NCBI RefSeq assembly: GCF_040807025.1
Contig: NC_090946.1
Span: 79,358,641-79,422,640, forward strand
Source: Struthio camelus
Lineage: Eukaryota > Chordata > Aves > Struthioniformes > Struthionidae
Length of the DNA stretch: 64,000 bases
Direction: 5' to 3'
Shown here one piece after another: positions 21,430 to 32,755 of the stretch. The position numbers and the translations under genes are program-made. Numbering within the stretch: position 1 is the first letter of the stretch; each line of letters opens with the position of its first letter. The notes under the pieces are model-generated. The model had not been told where the DNA came from and made no database searches. It worked only from the letters and a program-made list of their open reading frames with translations.

Positions 21430-23604
21430 CTAGTATTCCTCTTCCGCTTCAGCTCCCACTCCTCTGGTTTTCTTATGAATAGCGCGGTTAAAGCTGTGGC
21501 AGGCAGGAACCCAATGATTGTCATGAAGACCTAGCTTACAGCCGGGGATGCCCTTCTGAGACCTGTGACAGCACATCCAATACCCGGGCCCATACGGTAA
21601 AGCTTGACAGTATGGTTTAGGATGCCACCGGCACAGCGATACATCCCCTTTCACGTACTTCTTCTTGCACTGCTTGCAAGGATCTTCTCTGTAGCGGGGA
21701 TCGCGGACCCAGCGGGAATCTGCCGGCCTTATGTTGTAGTATTCAATGATAAATTTGAAGTAGTAGCAAGTACATTTTAGAGCAACCAGACTCCTAGTAG
21801 GAAGCAATCCAAAGATCTTCACTATGATGTGATGAGGCAGGAAGGCCATATACTGCTGAGGCTCCAAAAGCTGCTGAATTTTAAACCTGGTCTCCAAAAA
21901 GTCATGCGAGACCTGCCTTTTTAAGCAGGAAGCATCAAGTACTTGCAAAGCACCTTCTGTGGGAGGAACAGAAAGAGCAAATGGCTCTGCAGAGACGCTG
22001 TTTCTGACGCATGATTTCTCAGATTCCAGAGCATCCTCATTTTGGGCTACTACTTCTGGCTTTTCTTGGCTACTTTCCCTCAGCGGCTGTTGCTCTTGAG
22101 CGGCAGGCTGGTCAGACTGGAGAAAAAACAACCTCCCTGGGAGTGGATCTTCACCAGAACTGGAGTTCAAAAGCTTATCTTTCCTGCACCCTTTCTCAGT
22201 CTTGGTGACTGATATACTGATGCATAAGGACTCCTTCCTAGCAGGATGCACGTGCTGCTTGGGAAGAATCACAGGCTCATTCGATGCACAATCAACAGTC
22301 ACATCCTTGCTCTGCGAGGAACCTGGCAGCAACCTGGCAGCAGCTGGACACACAGATGGGAGAGATCGGGAAGGCTCAATTCGCATTTCAGAATCGCTCC
22401 TGCCAGCAGTTATTGCCAACACTGCGTGAGCAAGTCCCGAATTCCCATTCCCCACGTGAGTATCCAGCCCAGAAGGAAAAGGCTGCCGAGCAGAGGTAGC
22501 GCCTTCCCATAACTCCGTGTCATCCAAAGGGCCACACTTTCCTCTGTACCTAGCCCCTGCTACGCCAGCATCTTCCAAACTCTCGCCCTGACCAAAGGCT
22601 TCAGAAGACACCTTCCCAGCCTCGCTCTCAGCCTGGGTGCCGTTGGCCAGCAGCACCCGCCCGACGTTTCTGCGGAAGCTGTTGTTCCGCGAGAGACTCC
22701 CGGCTTCGCGCTCGCTCTGGCGCCGCAGGCACTCTGACTCCAGCTTGGCCACCATGTCCAGCACGCGCACAGGCTCACTCTGCTGCTGCTCGTTACTGCC
22801 ACAAGTTCCTTTCTCAGGATGGACCTCACATGCCCCCACCGAAGAGAAGGTGTCTGAACCGGAGAGTGCACCTTTCGGCTGAGCGCTCGGCCTTGTGGTA
22901 GAAGCGGATGGGCAGGTTTTAGCACAGTCCACCAGTAAAGCGCTCGCTCGCTGCTCCAGAAATGCCACCATCTCTATGACAGAGAGCGATCGGCCCGGGA
23001 ACACACCGTCGCCGTTGTCGTTAACGTAATGCACAGAGCAATGCTCAATGCCACACGCAAACGGCTCCGGTGGAGAGCACCTCGCGTTCGCCTCCCTCAT
23101 TCTTTCTAACTGAATCTTGGCTTTTTTAAGATCTACCGATTTTTTCCTTCGTTTAGCTGCTCTCCCATCAATATCCCACGTGCTTTTAATTTTCATGGAG
23201 CCTAACCGGTTGCTGCTACTGCACTGCTGGGCTGCAAAGAAAGCAATCTTCTCCTTGGTATTGCCAGGTTTCACTACAGCCCAGACATCCAGAGGGCCTT
23301 CCCCTTCTTCCCCCTGGTGGATCGTTGCCGACAGGGCGTTCTTCTTTTCCCTTGCACTCGGACCATCTGCTGGAGCTTTCCCATTCATATTGCACATAGT
23401 ATTCGGATAAATAATTCCCAGAGGCTTTCGAGATGGAGTCACGAGGGAGGGTTTTGGGAAAACGCTCAATTTTGTGCAGTTGTTAGTATATTTTTCTTCT
23501 TGGGTTGCTCTTTGATGGCTCATAGGTGGACCTCTCAGGGAATCCTGGCTTATTTCTGGAGAGCGCTCTTTCTTCTGTAACTTGAGATATGGCTTTAAGT
23601 GCAT
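21430..23604 (-). CDS. FBXO34: FBXO34, F-box only protein 34, complete CDS in one exon
   Basis: This encodes a 724-residue F-box protein, near the roughly 711 of human FBXO34 as I recall it. The Met at 23602-23604 is chosen because MHLKPYLKLQKKE matches the known N terminus and a splice acceptor (ttctag) lies 10 nt upstream. The 31 earlier in-frame codons are intron. Conserved blocks are LDVWAVVKPGNTKEKIAFFA, a basic AKRRKK (possible nuclear signal), FACGIEHCSVHYVNDNGDG, and VRVLDMVAKLESECLRRQ with SLSRNNSFRRNVGRVLLA. The F-box, at about residues 584-628, includes FLPHHIIVKIFGLLPTRSLV and would bind SKP1. A Cys/His-rich tail follows (CKQC, CRWHPKPYC, WMCCH, GCKLGLHDNHW), a likely metal-binding fold shared with FBXO46. 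The middle, about residues 270-550, is low-complexity and diverged. The substrate is not evident from the sequence. Confidence 0.98.
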   Translation of the reverse strand: MHLKPYLKLQKKERSPEISQDSLRGPPMSHQRATQEEKYTNNCTKLSVFPKPSLVTPSRKPLGIIYPNTMCNMNGKAPADGPSAREKKNALSATIHQGEEGEGPLDVWAVVKPGNTKEKIAFFAAQQCSSSNRLGSMKIKSTWDIDGRAAKRRKKSVDLKKAKIQLERMREANARCSPPEPFACGIEHCSVHYVNDNGDGVFPGRSLSVIEMVAFLEQRASALLVDCAKTCPSASTTRPSAQPKGALSGSDTFSSVGACEVHPEKGTCGSNEQQQSEPVRVLDMVAKLESECLRRQSEREAGSLSRNNSFRRNVGRVLLANGTQAESEAGKVSSEAFGQGESLEDAGVAGARYRGKCGPLDDTELWEGATSARQPFPSGLDTHVGNGNSGLAHAVLAITAGRSDSEMRIEPSRSLPSVCPAAARLLPGSSQSKDVTVDCASNEPVILPKQHVHPARKESLCISISVTKTEKGCRKDKLLNSSSGEDPLPGRLFFLQSDQPAAQEQQPLRESSQEKPEVVAQNEDALESEKSCVRNSVSAEPFALSVPPTEGALQVLDASCLKRQVSHDFLETRFKIQQLLEPQQYMAFLPHHIIVKIFGLLPTRSLVALKCTCYYFKFIIEYYNIRPADSRWVRDPRYREDPCKQCKKKYVKGDVSLCRWHPKPYCQALPYGPGYWMCCHRSQKGIPGCKLGLHDNHWVPACHSFNRAIHKKTRGVGAEAEEEY

Positions 23605-23614
23605 ACCAGAAACC
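23605..23614 (-). other. FBXO34: FBXO34 coding exon, 5' UTR and splice acceptor
   Basis: On the - strand the intron ends with a pyrimidine tract and ctag. The exon starts at 23614, ten bases before the ATG. All other 5' UTR must therefore come from upstream exons. Confidence 0.85.
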
Positions 23615-26600
23615 CTAGAAAAACAAAAAGGCAAGAAATTATAGTTGCAAAATATGCCTGCCTGGAATGAGAGAACAAGGCCCACAGTAGGCACCACTGT
23701 ACCTCCTACTCTCTGTCAAGCAGCCCATACCATAAAAGGAACAACAGGAAAAAGAAAAAGCAGCAACTAGGCTGCAATGTTCACTCTTGGAGGACTTCTA
23801 CTCACATCTTGCAATACAATTACAACCTTAAGGACAGCAGAGATCTTCCCATTAGAGAAATCCATTTCCATGGAGTTCCAAGGAGAAAACCTTTTTTTTT
23901 TTTTTTTTCTTCCAAGTTATATCCATTGTGCAACTATAGCTACTAGTTCGTTCTAGAGTTAGAGCAATACTTTGGTCCATTCATTTCTTAATCCAGTCAT
24001 AAGACACATGTGGGTCGAAAGGCTTATCTTGACAGTAGCCACCAGTTATATAAACTTTTCGGTAGACAAAGAATGGTTAAAGCTGAAAAGGGAAGTTAGC
24101 AATTGTAATCATATTGATCAACAGCGATCCCATAAGATATCCAGTCTCCTAAGACCTCCTAAAATGAAACCTATCCTTTAATAGGATGGCAAATTTGGTG
24201 TACTTTCCCAGTAACGGTAACTGTGTTATATAAGACAGCTGGAAAGAGGAAAAAAAGTGACAGAAGTATCAACTCTGGCTGAGGAGAACCACTTTCAAGC
24301 AAGTATGTTTATGCTTAAGGATTTAACAGCTATGAAGGAGACACTTGGATACTGCTGACACTCCAGCAAGTAACAGCGCTTGCACAGTGGTCCCAGGCGC
24401 TTGATTCCTCTTCTCTGTTATACCTTGGGAATAATTTTCAACTCAAAGCTTGAAAATACAAAAGCTCAGAGCACTGCCACATAGGATCCAATTATCAGGG
24501 GACTTCAGGCTCTTCTCCCAGGACTATCACATAAGCATATTACAGAACTATCTATAGATTACGTTTCCATGGTAATCTTTGAATTGCTACAATAAAAAGC
24601 CTCCTTTATGAAACTGGGATAATCCACACTTGTTAGTTTAAAAACAGCAAGTTCAATGCCACATTCATCGAAACGATATAGATACCAACAGATTCAGACA
24701 CTGAAGAGGGTTTCCCCTTACAGCCCCCACCAAAACAGTTTCGTTGCTTCCTGTATTTGTAGTCTGAAAACTGCTTTTAATTTAAAAAACGTCAAACCAT
24801 ATTGTCGATAAAGTTGGACAGGCTTATAGTTACAATATAGTTAACTGTGTGCAGTTAACACACAAGGTACGTCTTTATCTAGAAAGACATAGCCAAGAGT
24901 CCGACCAGACTCACGGTGGGACCAGGACACACAGCTCCCAAGAGAGGCCCTCTCTGATGCTACATGTGTAACCCCGGGGCTGACACCCGCTCACCCAGCC
25001 CTCGGAGCAGACCCGCAGATGAGCGCAGGATGGCTGCAAGAGGCAAGTCGCTGGCGGCAGATGTGGAAGTGCCGTACGAGCAACCCGCGTGCAGCTTACA
25101 GACCAGCCAGCTTTTAAGCAGACCTCCCCACCTATTAGCCAGGAGTGTGGAGACTCAGGGTTTAGGGTCAGAGCAACCCACGACAGGAAGGGGAGCTGAG
25201 CCAGAGAGCACCACAGTCAGCAGATTGAAGGTTTCAAAAGTAAGATGCTCCACTTTGAACGCCAACATAATACACACTAGTACGCAAAGGCAACAACTCG
25301 GCCAGGTATCATCCAAGCCTGGCCAGGCAGGGCAAGCCTCTTGCGCTACAGCAGATGGGTTACTTCACTGTTGCTTTCCCTTGAAGGTTTGGTTCCTCCT
25401 TCTGGCCCTAGTGATAAACGGTGAGAGGATGGGCAACAAGTCTGAGCAGAGGGGTTTTGGTGAGATACATCAAAATGAAGGGCTCAGTTCACCTTTCCAC
25501 AAGCACGCATAAATCATAGAGGATCCCCTTTGTGCTGTGCAGCACTTTGAAGGCCAGAAGTCAGAGAGAGCAAGTGATGCCATGTTCTCTCCCCTCCCGA
25601 TCTTTAGGGAGGGCATCACCTTGCTCTTTACGACCAGAGTGCTACAGCCATCTTCACTTCATCTTGAGGCAGAGGCAATAAGACAGTTCCCATGGCTGTG
25701 GATACACCTACCTAGTCCCTGGGTTAATTCTCTCTCCATGCGTGTGTTAATTCCAGCTCTTGTTGGAATTGGGTCACCTCCTGCTTTAGTCTGCTTTCCA
25801 AAACGCAACCGAGCTATTTTGCTTTCCTTCTGCGTTGCATCCTAAGAACTGCAACGATCTGATAAAACAGACCTTCAGATGCTGAAACAGATGAATAAGA
25901 GAGAATGGGACAAGGAGGCTGCTGTGGTTTGCTTCAGCCTAGTTTTCTAGAGGATCTGCCTCATCTGACTTACATTTCCTAGCTCATCAGGGTCAGGCCA
26001 CCAATACGCTCAGGCAAGAGAGCGACCCGGAAGAGAAGCAGGCAAATCACTGCGACAAGCTGCTGCAGGGAACGGAGCCTACAGTCCTCCCTTCTCCATC
26101 CCGAAGGGCCTTTTGGAGAGGAGCTCTTCAGCTTTCCAGACTACAGACAGAAAAGCTCCAATGGCTGCTCACCACACTACCCTGGGGAGAAGAGGTGAAT
26201 GCAATTAAACCCATGACTTCACATGTTGAAACCCCACAAGCTAGGAAGAGAAGATCAAATTTCATTTGCGAGTTTTCACGCCGGGGTGCTTGAAAGACGA
26301 GCTGCATATGTTTTGAAAAGGCTTTCTTCAAGCAACTTTCAGGAATCCAGCAGGACAATCGGTTCAACACCCTTCATTAAGAGGGACTGTAGATGAAGGC
26401 GAGACCAGGTATTATACGAATAAGAACAGGACTAAACTGGTTACTCCAACATGCTTAGAGGACATGTTCAGCCAGCAAAGTTGGTTCAGCTGCTCAAAGC
26501 TATTTCTGGTCCATGGAGAAAGACAAAGGGTAGAGTTACGCCTCACCTCTCACGGATTTCTCATTTAAGGTTATATTTCCTCCTGTGTTTCGGTTAGTCT

Positions 26601-28971
26601 CTCACTAAGCCAACAATACTATTTAAGGTTGAAAAGTTATAATTTACATAACAAAATTATGCCTTAGTCAGAAGTTTTACTGCCAGAATAATTGCCTCAT
26701 TTGAATTCAGCATTCAGTTCACTGCACCATTTTAATGGATCCAGAATTAAGGAAAACCTCCATTTAATGGCTTCAGATAGCTATAAAGGAGCATTGCTAA
26801 TTCCCTCTGACCAATTGCCTCACAGTGCCACCTGCCTCCAAGTTTTTGGGTTAGCAGGGAGGAGAACTTCTATTTTAAAAGGGATTTTAGCAGTGGACCT
26901 TACCTGAAAGTATTGCTTGGAAAAAATAAGCCCCCTTGACATACACACGCTTTGCTGTGAACGTTAACAAGTAAAAAATTATTTTAGACAGATAACTCAG
27001 CTTCTCCCCTGCACCACATCAGCAGCGCATTTCATTTCTAGCTGCTAGAATTAGAACAGAAATTGCTTTGAAGGCGAACCAGAGCCCAGTCCCCACCCAC
27101 AGCCTACCTTCTTTCTGCAACGTTTCGGCGCTGGCAAGCTGAGGATTGTGGCGGCTGCAGCAAGTTTTTTAATATTTAAAAACACTAAAAATAGTTTAAA
27201 AAGGTAAAGCCAGTGGCAATTCCCTGTGATGCTTAACACCAGAATAACTCTGTTTGCTTTCCTCCACCCTTTAGCTTATCAGGCTATCTAATTTTATCTT
27301 TGGAGACAATGACTTTTTAGAAGTTTGTGGAGTAAGCACAGAAGGCTTTCAATCCCAAAAGTGCAGTTCTCAATTGCTGATAAGAGACAATTCTGCCAAG
27401 AATCAGCAGCAGGGAAACAACTAGCAGCGCTGTCTTTTAAACAGTTACTGCGTCGTTAAGCCAGTGAAATAGAAGCGACAGTTTTCCCAGTTTTCCCACT
27501 AATCAACTGTGTCTTGGGCACACAGGAAAAACAGGATACTTAAACTTCTGGAACGAGCTTGCTGTTTGCACAAGTTGCAACTGTGGCTTGTTTTCACTAT
27601 GGCTTTATCAGGATAGTTACTATGCTGACAGATACAGAAATATATGCATTTTGAGGTGTGCACACACACCACTCTTCCCTACCAAAGGAAAAGCCCATAA
27701 CTTGCGGTTCCAAGTTGACCAGATCTTCCTGCATCCTTTTGCGTGTATATATTTTTTAAATCACAATGGCTTAAACACAATATATTTATTTGCTTTAGCG
27801 GAAACCCTAATGCTGGAGTAGGAAATCTGGCGGAGAAGACTCAATTTTCACTACTCTTTTCTAGGGTCCAGAGACAGGCCTACACGTCCCATCCTGCACC
27901 TCAGGCAGGGATTCCCACAATGCCCTGTGAAACGCAGAGATTTCATCTGGCCCGCAAAAACAAACAAACAAAAAAGCACGATAAACTTGAATAGCACATC
28001 CACACTGCAATTTTTCTGGGCAAAGCACCGGAATGTTTTATTAGACCCAAGTTTCCGTCAAAACCCCGAAGTTTCCTGCGGATTTCTTTTTGTAAACGCT
28101 AGCTCCAGCCTGCAAAAGCTGCTAGCGCTGCTGACTGCACGCACAGTGCCAACTACAGCGCCGCACAAACCCTCAGGACATGCTAACAAAAGGCGTAAGC
28201 CAAAGAAAAAAAAAACAACAACAATAATAAAAATCCACACCAAACATAACCTCTGGCAAGGCGTTTCTCTTCCCTCGCATCCCATTTCTGTGTTTATAAA
28301 ACTTAGCTCCTCTGTAAGGGATACGGACGTTTATGAAAATCAGAGTACTGGGCAATAGATAAACTACGGTCAACCGCTTGTTATTTCTGGAAGGACTCGG
28401 TGGGTCCTATGGGCCTGCTCTCCAGGGCCATTTCCAGCCCCTCTGCGCCATCAGGGCAAGGCAAGGCAGCCCGAGCACTGCTTCAAAGGCATTCCCGGGA
28501 TTCTGCCGGGCGGGAAAGTCCCGGGGCGGACGGCGTACTGCTACTCACTGCAATTTGCCCCAGTGTGTGGCAAGCATCCAAGCTCAGAGAAGCTCCAGAC
28601 CAAGGGGTGGTTTGGCTTCTGAGCTGCAGAGGAATCCGTTTTTTTAAGAAATGCCACTCCATTCCAGCACTGACTTTGTACTAAAGCAACTGATTCGGAC
28701 CCCCGCCCCAGCGCCTGCCAAATACATGCATTTATCGGGGAGCAGGGAGGACCATTGCTGTGGCAGCCTGTGCAGGTGAAGCTGAAGGTACGTGACTGCT
28801 GAAGCGGCGCTCTGTCAGCAGGCTCTGCTAGGAGGGACCAGGAGCACACCCAGTGCACATGGGCCACAGGCCGCTGGTTTAGTCAAGTGACTGCAAGGGG
28901 AAAGAGTGGCTGGGAGAAGCTGTGTCCCTTCCCCTGGAGTAAAGGCTCCTAAGCTCTTTTTCCATATCTGG

Positions 28972-29029
28972 CCAACATGCAACATAGGTTCCTAAAACTT
29001 AATTTTAGGAACCTGCCCTACCATGTTGG
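28972..29029. repeat. Perfect inverted repeat (hairpin)
   Basis: The inner arms aggttcctaaaa (28986-28997) and ttttaggaacct (29003-29014) are exact reverse complements around a 5-nt loop. A second matched pair, ccaacat (28972-28978) and atgttgg (29023-29029), flanks them almost symmetrically (7 and 8 nt). The whole 58-nt segment can fold as one stem with an internal bulge. Its function is unknown. Confidence 0.85.
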
Positions 29030-30399
29030 ATGTTCAGGTAACCTGACCTGGGGGGAAAAAAAAACAAACCACACAAATACAGCTGCACACAGGAGCTAAA
29101 AGTCATGCCGAGATCCTATGACCTCCACCAAGCTATGAGTTTTTGGTGACAGATTGCACACCCAAGCTTTATGCACAGACATTTGAGGGCTCCCACCCAT
29201 TAACATGCTTTGAACACTTTTTAAGTAAACGCACGCCCATATGCCCCACAGCATAAACCACAGTAGCCTCAGCTACCTTCTAAATTTTACCCAGGCAAAG
29301 CAAAGCGGCATCCCTTTGCCAGTCTTTTGTATAAGAGCATGTGCCGTGAAGCGGATGACGTAGAAACGATTCTTTGTTCGGCCTGAGGAAGCTCAAACCC
29401 ACACTCCCTACTTCCCAACCGTACTACAGATGACGTGGGGATGAAACAACGCGTAGGGGAACAGCATCAACAGAAAAACTGGGCATTCAAGGTTATAAGC
29501 TGCTCCAAAAGCACACTGCTCAAAGATGATGGGACAGCATGCATACCTGGGATGCAGCAGACTAAGAGACGAGGGGGAATCACGTGTATAAATCTGCTCA
29601 AGGAAACACTGAGGAGAAGGATAGCAAAAAATAAATGTAAAAGTGGTGGGTTTATAGGGCTTCTGCTGAGAGCTGATGAAAGCTAGAGACAGAGATTCCC
29701 AATATTTCAGAAACAGTGATATATTTCCTTCTGCAAATGTTGCCTTCCTTGATTTAACGTTCATTCTCTAATTTGTTAACTGCAACAGGGCCAAGATCTT
29801 CTTGGACTCCATGACCAACACATTTCTTCATTAAACAGTTAACGAACCAGCACAAAGTGAGGTTATTTAGTGTTCGTCTTTGTACATACATAATGAGAAC
29901 CTTGGATTGCACTATTATGGGGAGACTCAAAGTTAAAAAGAAAGAATAAGCAAAAACAGGCCTGAAAGCAAATCATCAGTTTGTTCTTTCAAAACTCAAG
30001 ACCTAAAAGAACCAGTTCATGAAGTCAGCTGGACTGAGACATAGAGGATTTCATTGCAGACAACTCGACCCAGGAGGCATTCTCCCAGAGCCCAAAGGCA
30101 TTTCCATCATACAGACCACATCCCAAACCAGAGCAGAAGAAACTCCAGCTGAACACGTCCCTACCTCAGGAAGGGTACAGGAGGCATGCACAGGTTTCAA
30201 ATCACCCAGAAACTTATATCTTAGAGATCAAAAAGTCTAGGAATGAGAACTGGTGAAGTGTTAGTCCCTGTAAAGATACTAAAAACAAAGAAATAGTAAA
30301 AGGTTTGTCAGAAGGGATAGGGGGACAAAGAGGGCTGTAAGCAAGGTCAGGGCAGAGATCAGGGCTATTCTAGGCAGACCCCAAAACGCTCAATTTTGA

Positions 30400-31230
30400 A
30401 TTGCTTTGGTTTTGAAGAGGGGTGATAAGGTTGATCGCAAGGGCAAAAGGCCGGGGTTAATTTGCAAACAAATCTGGAAGTGCCCAGGAGAAGCTGGGGG
30501 GAACCTCAAGAAGCTTCATGAAAATTGGAAGGAGTGGCTCATTTCAATTTCAGAATCCAAAATAGATAAGATTCATAAATTGCAGGCCAAGAAGCAGGAA
30601 TTTTAAACCTCTTGAGAGGCAACCATATTTTAATGGGTTAGGCAAACGTGTTGCACGTATTGAAGGTGACACTGCAAAGGAGAAAAAGAAGGGAGAGAGC
30701 TCACAGCCTCTACGGGCCTGCTAGTCTGACTTGAATATAAAAGGCATTTTGCAAGCAAACAGGATTACAAAGAGAGAGAAGCGGGAAGAGGGAATAGCTC
30801 AATATGCCAGGCTAACCTGAGAGTTCTCGAAGAAAATGATCTTTCTAGGCAAAGGACACGAACTACATCTGACTCACGTGGACTTCAGCAGAAGAACCAC
30901 CAGGTGCGCTGGTAGAAAGGCAAGACATTACCAAGGCAGAGGAGGAACAAAACACCAAGCAACAGAAATGGGACAGAATTTTAAAGTGCAGACGGTGACG
31001 CCCCAGAAGACTGAATACCAAGTAGTAGTTTTGGAGGCATCTAAGAAGGGCAGATTAGCTCCCATCGACACCTCCGCGATGCAGAGGCAAACGGAGGCAA
31101 TGCCATGATAACGCACTCCTGGCACCGCAGCAAACCCCTCCTACTAGATCTCCTCTGGAGCTCGGCATGCAGTTTTGGTCACGGCTCGGAGGAGATGCGC
31201 CCAGGCTGAGAACAATGATGACAGTCAGTA
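30400..31230 (+). mobile_element. Diverged CR1-like LINE fragment
   Basis: Segments near 30820-30890 ('ctgagagttctcgaagaaaa', 'catctgactcacgtggactt', followed by 'cagcag') resemble the region of CR1-like ORF2 just before the RT catalytic motif. 'gcatgcagttttggtcac' near 31165 resembles a downstream ORF2 motif. Frames are broken. The element is antisense to FBXO34. The boundaries and assignment are tentative. Confidence 0.5.
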
Positions 31231-32460
31231 TTCATGAAGCTACTAGAAAACACTGCGGTTGTTTAGCACAGCAAAACCATAGCTGAGGGAATGCAACCGC
31301 TGTTTGCGGAGTACAGCAAAAGAGTAAACCACAGAGACGAAGCGCTCCCTACACTAAAAAATGGCAAGCACAAGCTCAAAGGAATATAAGCGAGCACCAA
31401 CATTCAGCCTAGGAATCAAAAGAAGGTTTCTAACTGTACAGTTATATCTGTCACAGTCAGTAACGGCTTGATCTAGGGGAGGAGAAAGGCAAAACGTAGT
31501 TGTTTTTAGGCTAGACTTCTAAGTCTACAAAAACAGATTACACGAGCTATTGCTTGGGAAAGCAAGGGGCTGGGCGACCCAGGAATATACGCCGTCTACC
31601 CAACCACAGAGAGCAAAGGTTAACATTTGCTCTAAACCCACACAGCTTTGGGAAGCCAGAAAGTTGGCTCTCTTCCTCCAGATTGAGGAAGCTTATGAGT
31701 CTTAATTTCAGAAAAAGAATTTTTTTTTTTTTTTTGAGTAGCTTAAACTCAAAATTGGCATGTTCTTGCATTTGCATAAGGACAAGTTGTTCTCCAGTGT
31801 TCCTATAACGAGATGCAGTGAGAGGCGTTCACTTAATTGTCACATAAGCACAAGTGCTTGAAATCAATCGTGCATTTCTTCTTAATAAGAGACACAGGAG
31901 AGAGAGCGAGCAATACAGAATTTAAGCTTAAGCTAATCTAATTACTTACTCCACAGTAAGATAGACCGCAACAATGATCGCCAGTATCTCACTTGCTTTA
32001 AGCTGACTGCATATGTTAAAGCCTACTATGGCAAGCCATTCTCCAGTTAAGTTTTACTTCAAAGCGATATTCCCAAATTAATTTACAGCTGTTGCTAGAA
32101 AGAAAGGAGGGGGAAAAAAAAAGAAAGAAAGAAATCAAAGGTTTCTCTGAGTACAGTACCAGCTGTAGTGAATCTGCTGTTGTCATTATCAAATAAAACG
32201 TCAAAGAACATTTCTACCCTTAAGCCATTACAACGTTTCACTGAGAAACAAAGACTAGCCAAAAATAAGACTTCAGTCCAAATATGTGAGTGGCATACCA
32301 GACAGGAGGAAAGCCAGGAGAAGGACCGCTCGGCACTGAACACTGAACTAGCGACGGCCCGGCCGGTCTGCTCGTACCGTTTGACTTGGTGGAAGGGAGA
32401 AGCCGTGGCGTTGAGCGGTTCCCTGTGGAGGCCAGCTCTGCAGGAACTCCTCATCCTCAC

Positions 32461-32566
32461 CAGCGCTCCCGCTAAGGCACGCCGTCACTGCCAGTCCATC
32501 CTGGCGCCCGCCCGAGGCTCCCTCATCGGCTCGCCGTGCCCCCGAGCGTCGCCGTCTCTCTGCCGC
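32461..32566 (-). other. Candidate non-coding exon of FBXO34
   Basis: On the - strand a pyrimidine-rich acceptor (tttgttcagttcctag) precedes 106 CpG-rich bases ending gcgctg and a good donor (gtgagg). It contains two in-frame ATGs, the second with A at -3 and G at +4, leading to a stop after 13 codons in all. If included in FBXO34 mRNA it would form an upstream ORF. No transcript evidence is available. Confidence 0.35.
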
Positions 32567-32665
32567 CTAGGAACTGAACAAACGAGAGGGAAATAAGGGG
32601 ATCGCGTTAGGTAACAGCAATGATTTGAGGAACAGATCTCCTAGAGGGACAAAGAGGGGAGAAGA

Positions 32666-32755
32666 AAAAAAAAATATATATATATATATAAATAAATAAT
32701 ATATAACAACATATATATTATATATAAATACAGACACACACACATATATATGTAG
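32666..32755. repeat. AT-rich microsatellite
   Basis: An (AT)n run passes into aataaataatatataac and (AC)n/(AT)n mixtures. It lies between the two CpG-rich halves of the 32.3-33.2 kb patch. Confidence 0.9.

Larger units (their letters stand above)
23615..32460 (-). other. FBXO34: FBXO34 5'-UTR intron, proximal part
   Basis: This non-coding stretch holds homopolymer runs (23892-23909), a compact hairpin (28972-29029) and an old CR1-like fragment (about 30400-31230). An open frame of 182 codons at 24964-25512 (+) and others of 100-143 codons match no family I know and have no gene-like context. I see nothing else supportable. Confidence 0.7.

Noticed and set aside
23605..23697. Upstream in-frame Met extending FBXO34 by 31 residues
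   Set aside because: A splice acceptor lies between this Met and the conserved MHLKPY start. The extra residues are translated intron.
24964..25512. 182-codon open frame in the FBXO34 intron
   Set aside because: No recognisable family, mixed low-complexity composition and no splice or promoter context. This length is expected by chance in 64 kb.
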